DNA from: Panicum virgatum
Taxonomy: Eukaryota > Streptophyta > Magnoliopsida > Poales > Poaceae
NCBI RefSeq assembly: GCF_016808335.1
Contig: NC_053149.1
Span: 16,357,714-16,421,713, forward strand
Length of the DNA: 64,000 nucleotides
Direction of reading: 5' to 3'
Within the stretch, counting starts at the first letter, position 1. Each line of letters begins with the position of its first letter. A program made the translations under genes and the position numbers. The notes under the pieces were generated by a model that saw nothing but the letters and a program-made list of their open reading frames with translations, did no database searches and was not told the origin of the DNA. Below are positions 1 to 9,684 of this stretch, piece after piece.

Positions 1-378
1 GAAAATAGATTTAATTTAGTACTTCATACGGAGCCTAGAAGATACATTCTAGGATGCATTTTAGAAAACCAAACGGAGAATAGGTTTAGTCGTAAATTTA
101 TTTGTGCATTTAGTCATTTTTACCCCAACAATCAATTAATCTGAGTACAATTTAACTCAATTTCAGTCGAATTGTTAGCAGACAAAAAAATATTTTTTTA
201 GAACTTAGATGATGGGAAGAATGTTTTTAGAAAAAATGTTAGTTAGCTTGGATTGGCAGCGGTCACTACTCACTCACTTGGGTCCCATTAGTCAGCCCAG
301 GCCCATCAGTCACCTCCAGCTCCATCTGGCTGCCAAAATTTAAAAACCAGCCGTCCATATTGAGACTGCCAAAATGCA
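1..378. other. 3' flank of the Argonaute locus, nothing recognised
   Basis: AT-rich intergenic sequence downstream of the minus-strand Argonaute gene. I see no coding potential, terminal repeats or RNA gene here. The same holds for 473-600, between the Stowaway MITE and the presumed 3'UTR. Confidence 0.5.
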
Positions 379-380
379 TA

Positions 381-470
381 CTCCCTCCGTCCCCTTTTAA
401 AGGTCGCTAGAAAACTGTGCCTGTGAGGGATCCCGCTTCCCGAGCGACAAACAAAATGGGACAGAGGGAG
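381..470. mobile_element. Stowaway MITE (Tc1/mariner-type), 90 bp
   Basis: The left end CTCCCTCCGTCCCCTTTTAA and the right end, read in reverse (CTCCCTCTGTCCCATTTTG), form a terminal inverted repeat that also shares GTCGCT a little further in. The element is bounded by TA on both sides (379-380 and 471-472), the target duplication of this superfamily. It is too short to encode anything. It lies downstream of the Argonaute poly(A) signal. Confidence 0.9.
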
Positions 471-632
471 TAGTTCGTACGCCTAATGACCAAAATGCAA
501 CATCATTAGAATTCACAATATCATTGACCAAGTCCTATTAAACGAGTTGATGGTAGCAAGCAGAAGCAACCAGGTCCAAACTCGAAAGCGTAGTCCAGCC
601 TTCAGAGTTCAGACATGAACACGAAAGCGAAG

Positions 633-638
633 TTTATT
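633..638 (-). terminator. Poly(A) signal of the Argonaute gene
   Basis: On the minus strand the sequence is AATAAA, about 73 nt past the TGA stop codon at 711-713. Spacing and strand fit the 3'UTR of the Argonaute gene. No other evidence for the cleavage site. Confidence 0.6.
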
Positions 639-788
639 CAAGGAAACCAAAAGCCAAGTTCGATCTGTCATATGCCCTTGTGCAATTTCATCGGGTCATC
701 CACGCCCAACTCAGCAGAAGAACATGGAGGACCTGACGTCCTTATGCAGCCGAGGCAGCTCTGGCACAGGTGCTGGAACGCCGCTGGC

Positions 789-1740
789 CAGGGGCGGATT
801 TAGACCCGGGCCACCTGGGCCATGGCCCGGGGTTCGGCAAAAAAATATTTTTTTTCAACTTTTCCGAACTGGCCCAGCCCAACATCGAGGAGGAGGACTC
901 AACCTGTCGTGCGCCCCTGCCCTTCGCCCCAACCCCGACGCCGCCTCTCCCGTACGCGACGCCCTCGCCAGCCGCACGCCACCACGCGCATCCGCCCCAG
1001 CCCCAGCGGCCCAGCCCAGGCATCGGCTAGCCGCCACCCGCCAGCGCAGACCGGCGACGCTGCACGACGGCCGACGGCAAAGGCCGCCCTCGGCCCTCCG
1101 GTCCGGCCTCAGGCGCCAGGAGCAGGGCGCAGGCGGCCAGGCCCCTCCGCGGCTCCGCCTCCGGCCCTCCCTCTCCCTGGCAGCGGCAGGCGCCAGGCGG
1201 CAGCCGGTAGGCCGTAGGCCCCTGCCCGCTGGCGGCCCCTCCCTCTCCCTGTCCCTGAGTGGCTGAGCTAGTGAGCTCCCTCCTGCTCCTGCTAGTCTTG
1301 CACGGCTGCACTGCTCCCTCTCCATCCGAGGCTGTGACAGTGAGGTATGCTCCCTAGATCCATCCCTGGTGGTTTCTCCTCCTCCAAATTAGAGTACTAT
1401 GATGTATTGATGTTAGAGTAATAGAGTCAAACTGTCAATTTTTCAGATTTGAGGATGAAGAGGCATATGTCGATTAGATCTTTTTTTTTCTCCGGCTGTA
1501 ACACCGGTTATTGCTGTAATATCTTTTTCATTTTGCAGTAGCTTCTACCTCTGGATTTGGATCAATTGCCGAAGAAGAATAAATATATTACTTCGCAATG
1601 ATGTTTTTTTGTATGTTTTCTATCTTTCCGTTTATATTTTCATGTATCTTTTGAACTGTGAGTTTGTGGACGTCTAGTTTTTGTCACAACTATATTTAAA
1701 ACTCGACCCGGGATTCGACTCAATCCTGGTTCCGCCACTG
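789..1740. mobile_element. Non-autonomous hAT element, about 950 bp, in the last Argonaute exon
   Basis: Ends are CAGGGGCGGATTTAG and, read from the other side, CAGTGGCGGAACCAG, imperfect hAT-type inverted repeats. Flanks are CCGCTGGC (781-788) and TCGCTGGC (1741-1748), an 8-bp target duplication with one mismatch, as expected for hAT. Removing the element and one flank copy restores the Argonaute reading frame exactly. The interior is very GC-rich (about 880-1260) and open in several frames, but shows no transposase domain, so those ORFs are not called. Confidence 0.88.
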
Positions 1741-2088
1741 TCGCTGGCCGACGATCCTGTCTCTGATGAGTCATCGAACCTGACGAACTGCCGCACCTGC
1801 GCCGCCGCCAGGTGCGCGTAGTACACAGGATCAACTGCATAAGCAAAACAATATTCGGATCAGTCATAATGATCAGTTGAGCAATTGACCTGGAATTAAG
1901 GAGGACAGAGAAGTAGGTTAAGCTTACCGACAGATATGGCTGAGGTGCTCCTCTGGTACCTGAAAGTTCACATCAATTGCAAGGTTAGACTTCAGAGGAA
2001 TGCAAGGTGCAAGTAGCTGAAGTTTCTCTCTCTTTTTGGTGTTTGTTTGATGCAGTTTTCAGAGTGCATACACACAAGAGAGGGAGTG

Positions 2089-2102
2089 CACGAGCCACGA
2101 GC
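2089..2102 (-). repeat. 7-bp tandem duplication (CACGAGC x2) inside exon 20
   Basis: CACGAGC occurs twice head to tail (2089-2095, 2096-2102). Exon 20 is 102 nt as it stands; without one copy it is 95 nt, and only then do both its frame and its phase with exon 21 fit. With the extra copy the frame shifts by one in the PIWI domain, just after the residues ELV. Confidence 0.9.
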
Positions 2103-2522
2103 TCCTGCAGCTCATCAGGAGTGAAGCCGATCTCGTCATACAGCACGTGGTAATGTGTTGGCCTTCTTGTCCCCTGCCAATGCAACCACAAGAACGTCCA
2201 CAGCTCAATTAGATGAAAAACAAACACACATTTCATAACGATTATTCTGTGAAGATCGATAACCGCAATTCCCATCCACTCACAATCCTGCCGGCATGAG
2301 CACACATGTAGAAATCATAATCCCTGTGGTGGCAGATTCCCTTGTCCACAACAGTGCCTGCACACAGACACAGACACAGACATTGAATTAACAAGATGCA
2401 AGGACACAATTAGGATCAATAGCTAGGCCAAAAGTAAAGTTTCTGGGTTACCAGCTGGGACATTAGACCCATCATTGCCATCTCTGAAAAACCTTGTGTG
2501 GTGGTTCTTCTGTGCAACAATT

Positions 2523-4087
2523 TGAGGGATGAGAGTACTCTATCCTGCTTGTGATGAGTGAATTGTCAACCGTGCGGTGTGATCGTGCGCTTGGTCTTTG
2601 GATTGCAGGTACATGGGCGTAGAGTGTCGACGGAGAGTTGCCGTGGAGGAGCTCGGTCCGGGCGGCAGCTGTGGCGTCCACTCCTAGATCGAGGACGCAA
2701 GCGGCGACGGAAGGCGGGTTTCTTGGTTTGCGCCACAAAACCAAGCAGGCGGACGACGGTTGAAGACGCCAAGTCGTGGAGGCACGGGCGTCGGTCTCGG
2801 GACTGACGGAGGCGACGGGCGTCGACGGCGTCTAGGGCCTCGCTGCGGGTGAGGAGGTGACGGGCGTCGAGCGGCGTCTAGGGCCGTCAGAAGGCCAAGG
2901 CGGGAACGACGTCTAGGGCCACGACGTGGAGGCAGGAATCTTCCCGCGAGCGAAGTTTTGGCGGTTTTTCTCAAAACCGGCCACCTAGCCGGGTTTCGCG
3001 GACCCTCCAAAACCGCGTACCGGAACTTTGTCGACGTGGCGGCATCGCAGCAAAGACTTCGAGTCGAAGAAAGAAACTCCGCCGTCGATTGAGTCTGTAA
3101 AGCGGGCTGCTGCAGACCCGACCGGTCTGACCGGTCTGGCCGCGGCAGCTGAGTATTTAAGTCGCCCCTTCTCCAGGTCGTGGGCTTCGAGTCTCTTGAG
3201 TCCTTTTCGGTTTTCCCTTCCCCTTCCCCCTGCTCCAGGTTAGGGCCAAGGTCTCCAACGCAAAGGAAGGTTAGATTATAGCTAATCTCTCCAATCTAGA
3301 GGGTGGATGATGGTGTGGTAGGTTCTAGCCTTTGTATAGGTGAATTTCTCTGTGATTAATGAATGAAATTCGTTTGAGATTCACCTTTGTGTGCTGAGTT
3401 CTCGTCCTCTCACTCCTCTCTTGCGTTTTGGGTTCAAATTCTCCTCTTTTGGTGTGTTTTGTGTTTGGAGGAGATAACCCTTTGAATTCGTGCTTTGTTG
3501 AACTCTTTGTGACGATTCCGATGCATCTAGCCTTGTGCCAAACCCCCTGGAATCGCGAGTTCTCACGAATTAGAGTTTTTGTGTTCTTGAGAAAACACCA
3601 ATCCACTTTGATCTTCCCCCAAATTCTCAAGATCCTTTAATCTTTGGGAGAGATCTCTTGGGGATATGTTCATGGGACAGGTGTGAAGGTATCCTCCAAA
3701 TTTCGTTGGATTTAGACTTCGTTTGCTCGAGATTTGCCATTTGGAGTTTTGGTTGCGGGCTGTCTGGGAGCGACCGGTCTGACCGGTCTGGGTAACCGGT
3801 CTGACCGGTCTGGAATTTCAATTTCTAGCCCAACCAGTCTGACCAGTCTGAGCTAGCGGTCAGACCGGTCTGACTCAGCAGAGCTGCTATTTGGGGAGTT
3901 TTCTCATATTGCTTCCGTTTCTCTTCCTAGAGCTTTTTGCTTAGAGATAGCTAGTCCATAGCTACTCTCTCATCCTAGGTTCGAGGGCTTGTGGTGATTT
4001 TCGAGATATAGGCCGACAGATCAATTTCGAGAGAAATTTTGATCGGCTCCCATTCACCCCACTCTGGTCGCCAGTTTCGGTCCCTCA
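2523..4087 (+). repeat. 5' LTR of the Sirevirus
   Basis: Begins TGAGGGATGAGAG and ends GGTCCCTCA directly before the primer-binding site. Near-identical to 17408-18994; over the first 240 bp I count about a dozen differences, mostly transitions. Contains arrays of ACCGGTCTGACCGGT near 3117-3140 and 3772-3874. Open frames in the LTR (for example 2684-3010 minus) are not genes. Confidence 0.93.
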
Positions 4088-4089
4088 AT

Positions 4090-4101
4090 TGGTATCAGAG
4101 C
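4090..4101 (+). promoter_or_regulatory. Primer-binding site, initiator tRNA-Met type
   Basis: TGGTATCAGAGC lies 2 bp after the 5' LTR. It is the standard complement of the 3' end of initiator tRNA-Met used to prime reverse transcription. A second copy occurs at 5176-5187 because of the internal tandem duplication. Confidence 0.9.
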
Positions 4102-4151
4102 TTGGTTGATGTTTTCAGTACCTTAACCGGTTCGAAAACCACTTGGCGACC

Positions 4152-4678
4152 ATGACGAGTCTTGGGAAGATCCCGGTGTTTTCCGGCGAGGACTATGCCT
4201 ACTTGAAGGTTCGCATGAGAGCCTTCTTGCAGAGCATGGGAGCCGAGGTCTGGGATATTACCAGGAACCAGGCTTACAAGGTGATTGCCGTTCGGACCAC
4301 ACCTCTTCAGGTGTCCGAGCACGAGGCTAACGCCAAGGCTGTCAATGCCTTGTTCGCTGGCGTTTCTCGTGCGGAGTTCTCACGCGTCCAGGGTTTTCAG
4401 GAAGCCCATAAAGTTTGGACGTGCCTTGAGAACTACCACGAGGGTATACCTCAGGTGAAGGCCAGACTGTTCGAGACTCACCGGCGTGAATACGAGAACT
4501 TCACACAGGGGTCGGGTGAGAGCATTGGCGATATGTTCAGTCGGTTTCAATCGATTGTGAACAAAGTCAATGCGAACAGATCTGCTGATGCCCTTGAGTA
4601 CATAGAGCATGAGAAGGCTCTCAAGCTGCTCTACGCACTTGATCGCTCTGTGTGGGATCTCAAGGTGAACACGAATTG
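4152..4678 (+). pseudogene. Truncated first copy of the Sirevirus gag N-terminus
   Basis: The ATG at 4152 opens the same protein as at 5238 (MTSLGKIPVFSGEDYAY). It runs about 175 codons and then joins LTR sequence at 4679, where the frame continues by chance to a TGA near 4791. This is the N-terminal Gag (UBN2-like) region, which forms the particle in intact elements. It results from the tandem duplication. Confidence 0.8.
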
Positions 4679-5237
4679 GAGTTTTTGTGTTCTTGAGAAA
4701 ACCCCAATCCACTTTGATCTTCCCCCAAATTCTCAAGATCCTTTAATCTTTTGGGAGAGATCTCTTGGGGATATGTTCACAGGACAGGTGTGAAGGTATC
4801 CTCGAAATTTCGTTGGATTTAGACTTCGTTTGCTCAAGATTTGCCATTTGGAGTTTTGGTTGCGGGCTGTCTGGGAGTGACCAGTCTGACCGGTCTGGAA
4901 TTTCAATTTCCAGCCCAACCGGTCTGACCATTCTGAGCTAGCGGTCAGACCGGTCTGACTCAGCAGAGCTGCTGTTTGGGGAGTTTTCTCGTATTGCTTC
5001 CGTTTCTCTTCCTAGGGCTTTTTGCTTAGAGATAGCTAGTCCATAGCTACTCTCTCATCCTAGGTTCGAGGGCTTGTGGTGATTTTCGGGATATAGGCCG
5101 ATAGATCAATTTCGAGAGAAATTTTGATCGGCTCCCATTCACCCCCCCTCTGGTCGCCAGTTTCGGTCCCTCAATTGGTATCAGAGCTTGGTTGAGGTTT
5201 TCAGTACCTTAACCGGTTCGAAAACCACTTGGCGACC

Positions 5238-7427
5238 ATGACGAGTCTTGGGAAGATCCCGGTGTTTTCCGGCGAGGACTATGCCTACTGGAAGGTTCGC
5301 ATGAGAGCCTTCTTGCAGAGCATGGGAGCCGAGGTCTGGGATATTACCAGGAACCAGGCTTACAAGGTGCTTGCCGTTCGGACCACACCTCTTCAGGTGT
5401 CCGAGCACGAGGCTAACGCCAAGGCTGTCAATGCCTTGTTCGCTGGCATTTCTCGTGCGGAGTTCTCACGCGTCCAGGGTTTTCTGGAAGCCCATAAAGT
5501 TTGGACGTGCCTTGAGAACTACCACGAGGGTACACCTCAGGTGAAGGCCAGACTGTTCGAGACTCACCGGCGTGAATACGAGAACTTCACACAGGGGCCG
5601 GGTGAGAGCATTGGCGATATGTTCAGGCGGTTTCAATCGATTGTGAACAAAGTCAATGCGAACAGATCTGCTGATGCCCTTGAGTACACAGAGCATGAGA
5701 AGGCTCTCAAGCTGCTCTACGCACTTGATCGCTTTGTGTGGGATCTCAAGGTGAACACGATCATTGAGTCTGCTGGCTATTAGACTCTGACCGTGAACGA
5801 GCTTTTCAGCAAGCTCAAGGCCACAGAGGTGGATAACCAGACATGAGCCAAGCTCAATGGTGCCCCTCCTTCCAAGAGCATCGCTCTTGTGACTGGTCCA
5901 GGTGGATCGAGCCCTAACGCTAACTCTGCTCTTGACTTTTCTCTTGCCTCTTTGCCTTCTGTTACAGATGAGTAGCTGGAGACACTAGGCGACGACGACT
6001 TGTGCCTCCTCATCAGCAAGTTCTAGCGCGTCTACCACAACAGGCAGAGGAAGAAGAACCCCGGGTGCTACAACTGCGGCGATTTGAACCACTTCATCGC
6101 CGATTGCCCAAAGAAGTCCAGTGGTGGCCAGAACAACCACTTCGACTACTACTGCCACCGCGACCGCGACGAGGGAGGCTCCAACAAGGAGCGTCGGCGC
6201 CACAAGCACCGCAGTCGTGACCGGGGAGGATGGTTCGATAAGGAGTCGCTCAAGAAGCGCTTCAAGTACAAGGCCAAGAAGCGGGAGAAGGCCTTTCTGG
6301 CGCAGCTCAGCGACCTCGACAAGAGCTCCGACACCGACCGCTCTTCTTCACCGACCTCCGACGACGACGACAAGAAGAAGAAGCGGGACAAGGAAGCCAC
6401 CAGCTTCATCGGCCTGTGCTTGGCAGCCGGTCGGCACAAGGGTTTCTGCACCATGGCCGGCGAAGCCGATGGTGCTCGTGCGTCTTCGGGTGGACATGCT
6501 ACACCGACGCACGTCGACTCTTCTCTTGGATCCGAGAGCGATTCAGAGGTAAACTCCACAATCGACCTGCTTGATACGGAGGTTAGGGAGTTGTACGCCG
6601 CTCTCGACAACCAGACGAGGCTGCTTAAGGAAGCAGCTAGAGAGCGTAGAAAGCTTAGGGCTGAGCTGGCTTGTGTTAGGGAGAAATCTAGTGAGGATGA
6701 GTGCGCTGGCTGCGTATCTCACATGAACAATCTTGTTGTTCTCCGTGCCAAGCATGATGAGAATGTTGCGAACATAGGTGTTGTTAAGACTTCACTTGCT
6801 GACGTGTCTCATGAGCTCGCTAAGGCTAAGCATGAACTTGAACTGGTTAAGGACGCTCCCATTATCAGTGATGTTCTTGAATGTGATGACTGTCCTATCT
6901 TTAAGGCTGATCTAGCTTCTTTACAGTTAAAGTTTGCTACTGTTGTGTGTGAACTAGAGGAGCTTAGGTCTAGGCCTGTTCTGCTTGGTGCTTGTAAGCT
7001 TTGTCCCACGCTAAGGTCGGAGCTAGATGAGAAGAATGCCTTGGTTAAGTCTTTAGGGAAGACTAAGGTCGTGGAGTCTAGCCCACCTATTGATTGTCAT
7101 GTTTTCCCTGGTTTGATTTCTGATTTGGATAATCTTGCGGTAGAGAAAGCCAACTTGGAGAATGAGAATACCTATCTTAGGGCGATTCTGAGTTGGGTTT
7201 CTAGCAGTGAGCCGCAGTTGGGCATGATGATTAAGCAGTTTAAGCGTGGTGATGGTTTTGGGGTCGGTTACACATACACGAAGTCAGACTTTGATAAGTT
7301 GTACGGTAAGATCGGCGAGGCTGCTGGAGCTCCAAGTGCTTTGAACACTGCTAGCACGAGCACACAACCTTCACTTGTTGACCCCATGGATGGTGTGTTT
7401 AAGGAACCATCAAAAGCACCTCCATAG
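5238..7427 (+). pseudogene. Sirevirus Gag (capsid, zinc knuckle, coiled coil), with stop codons
   Basis: The second-copy ATG at 5238 starts Gag. The frame reads to a stop at 5781 and meets several more stops up to about 6028. A CCHC knuckle (CYNCGDLNHFIADC) lies around 6070-6110. Beyond it a long open stretch (6084-7427, 447 codons) has acidic and lysine-rich segments, then a leucine-rich coiled coil (about 6570-7060), the usual layout of Sirevirus Gag. Gag packages the RNA in cytoplasmic particles. Stops such as TGA and TAG fall where CGA or CAG would fit, so decay by C-to-T change is likely. Not functional. Confidence 0.85.
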
Positions 7428-8065
7428 TAGCAGGTTTGGGTTCCAAAGCCCAATGATCTGAGGAATCCCCTCGATACGCTCCCTGCTGCCACAGCCCAGG
7501 TTGCCCAGAGGAAGGGGGCTGCTCCTCCCCGTCCGCACGCGAGGCCTCCACCTCCCAAGAGATAGGTGAGGTACCACTGCGAGTACTGTGACAGAGAGGG
7601 TCACCTGGAGGAGTTTTGCTTCAGGAGGAAGCGGGCTGTGAGGCGTAAGCAGGAGAGATGCAACCCGGACATGTACTCTGCTCGGGTACATGGTCCTCCT
7701 CGGCGTGGTGATAGGCAAGATGCTAGGGCGCGCCGTGTAGGTGGAGGTCAGGGAGACGGTGGTGCTTATCGTGCTCCAGCGGGTGGTCGCTTTGCCGGCG
7801 TGCTCCTGGTCGTTTTCAGTACGGCTATGGACCACGGGACCGAGGCTTTGGAGGAGGTTTCGGAGCACCACGCTTTCCTCGCTGTGGTGTTCGTCAGTCA
7901 CGCGGTAGACGGGATGGGGGATACGCTTTGCCTATTTTTGCTAACCCTTCTGTAGAGCAAATGGCTCGACACTGGTTTGCTTCTCACTTTGCTAACCCCA
8001 GTGTTGAGTCATTTGCTCACCCTTTGTCTCACTACTGATGTGCAGGTTGGAGGCTTGGAGAACAG
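7428..8065 (+). pseudogene. Gag-protease linker with second zinc finger, degraded
   Basis: After the stop at 7425-7427, the frame still reads proline-rich linker to 7563 and then CEYCDREGHLEEFC (about 7572-7620), the second zinc finger characteristic of Sireviruses. The rest up to the protease is broken by frameshifts. The long minus-strand frame here (7410-7901) is a shadow. Confidence 0.75.
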
Positions 8066-9682
8066 GTGGATCATGGCTCCGGTTGTTCGCACCACATGAC
8101 CAGAAATGACAAATGGTTCTCCAGCCTCACCCCGATGCGCTCAAAGGAGTACATTGTGTTCGGGGATAATAGAAGAGGAAAGGTACGTGGACTTGGTGCT
8201 GTTCGAGTTTCTGATCACTTTACCCTAAGAGAGGTTGCTTTGGTTTCAATCCTTGGGTTCAATTTGCTCTCTGTTTCGCAACTTCTTCATGAGGGGTTTG
8301 AGGTTCGCTTCAAGGAGGGCTATTCGCGTATTTTGGATTCCAGAGGAGATTTGGTTTGCCGGATTACACCTCACGATCGGGTTTTCTTGGTTGAATTTTC
8401 TGGAACTCCTTTGGGTCCTTCTCGTTGCTTGTTGGCTGGTCCTTCTTCTAATATGTGGAAGTGGCATAGGAGACTTGGACATTTGAGCTTCGACTTGTTG
8501 TCTAGACTTAGCTCACTTGACCTAATCCGAGGATTGTCCAAATTGAAGTTTGAAAAGGACCTTGTTTGCCATCCGTGTCACCACGGGAAGATGATTGCTA
8601 CTTCTTATCCGCCTGTTAATCAGGTGATGACTGCTCACCTTGGAGAGTTGCTACACATGGACACAATAGGTCCTTCTCGGGTGATGTCAGTTGGTGGGAA
8701 GTGGTACGTTCTTGTGATCATGGACGACTTTTCTCGCTATTCTTGGGTCTTTTTCATGAGAACCAAGGATGGGGCTTTCGAGTTTGTTCGAAACTTGATC
8801 TTGAGGTTGAAAAACGAGCTACCCCAGGCCATGCGAGCGATTCGCAGTGATAATGGCACAGAATTCAAAAACGCTCATTTTGACACCTTTTGCAGTGATC
8901 AAGGGCTTGAACACCAGTATTCTTCTCCCTATACTCCACAGCAGAATGGAGTTGTAGAACGGAAGAATCGGATGCTGGTTGAGATGGCGAGGATGATGCT
9001 CGACGAGCATAGGACTCCTCGAAAGTACTGGGCTGAGGCGGTCAATACCGCTTGTTATGTGTCCAACCGCATTTTCTTGCGTGCTTTCATGCACAAGACT
9101 TCTTATGAGTTGCGATTTGGATGCCAGCCCCGTGTTGACCATCTCAGAGTTTTCGGTTGCTGGTGTTTTGTGCTGAAAGAAGGAAATCTTGATAAGTTTG
9201 AGTCTCGCTCATCTAACGGTATCTTTCTCGGTTATGCATCTCATTCCAGAGCATACCGTGTGTTGCTTATTGATTCTAACATCGTCAGAGAGACTTGTGA
9301 AGTCACTTTTGACGAGACTGCACCGTGCAATGCTTCAGTCTTTGAAGTTGCAGGAGAAGATGAGCTCGGCACCTCCATCTTTGAAGATGAGGAGGAAGAA
9401 GCTGCGGAGGGTGATGCTGTGGCTACCACGCATGCTGTGGACCCAGTCGCCTCCGCCACAAGCTTGGATGATGATGATGGCCCCGATCCTACTACGTCTA
9501 CTTCCCGGGGGCCAGTCGAGCAGGTGACTCAGCCTTCACCAGCTGCACCTGAGGAGGCACCAGCTTTAGTTGAGGAGGAGGCGACTTCGCAAGGGAAGCA
9601 CCACGACACATTCAGTGTCGTCACCCACCTCAATAGATGCTAGGTGACCTCAATGAGAGAGTCACACGGTCCAAGGTAACTA
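8066..9682 (+). pseudogene. Sirevirus protease and integrase
   Basis: The frame 8066-9643 opens with a GSGCSHHMT motif where family members have D-S-G-C-S-H-H. One base is missing there, which shifts the frame and removes the catalytic Asp. Integrase follows: HHCC zinc finger (H-R-R-L-G-H ... C-H-P-C, about 8460-8590), then catalytic D (LHMDTIG), D (RSDNGTEF) and E (VVERKNRM) of the D,D-35-E fold, and the copia integrase C-terminus. The frame stops at 9641-9643. The downstream codons up to the nested insertion at 9685 read on only after a further frameshift. Joined to RT in intact elements as one polyprotein. Confidence 0.9.
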
Positions 9683-9684
9683 GT

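Larger units (their letters stand above)
711..2517 (-). pseudogene. Argonaute 3' block: exon 18 (3' part) to exon 22, PIWI C-terminus
   Basis: Exon 18 resumes at 2517 after the Sirevirus insertion and reads VAQKNHHTRFFRDG. Exon 19 (2357-2284) holds DYDFYMCAHAG. Exon 20 (2173-2072) holds RPTHYHVLYDEIGFTPDELQ. Exon 21 (1959-1928) reads YQRSTSAISV. Exon 22 starts at 1834 with DPVYYAHLAAAQ, whose His is the third catalytic residue. Exon 20 fits its neighbours' phase only if the second copy of a 7-bp repeat is ignored. Exon 22 is cut by the hAT at 789-1740; the coding sequence resumes exactly on its other side (711-788) and ends LPRLHKDVRSSMFFC. As it stands the transcript would read into the hAT and stop at a TAG at 1674-1676. 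Confidence 0.93.
3573..5764 (+). repeat. Tandem duplication spanning LTR end, PBS and Gag start
   Basis: Sequence from 3573 (3' part of the LTR, PBS, first part of gag) repeats from 4679. The offset is 1106 bp in the LTR part and 1086 bp in gag, because the second copy lacks one ACCGGTCTG unit. The junction at about 4671-4679 carries the short shared stretch ACGAATT, suggesting microhomology. The element therefore has an LTR, a truncated gag, a partial LTR, a second PBS and then the full gag. Confidence 0.9.

Noticed and set aside
724..1325. Several overlapping GC-rich ORFs of 90-180 codons on both strands
   Set aside because: They lie inside the hAT element, are open in four or more frames at once and encode only Arg/Ala/Pro-rich sequence with no domain. 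This is base composition, not genes.
2684..3010. Minus-strand ORF in the Sirevirus LTR, also at 17569-17871
   Set aside because: Present in both LTRs and rich in Arg/Pro; explained by LTR composition.
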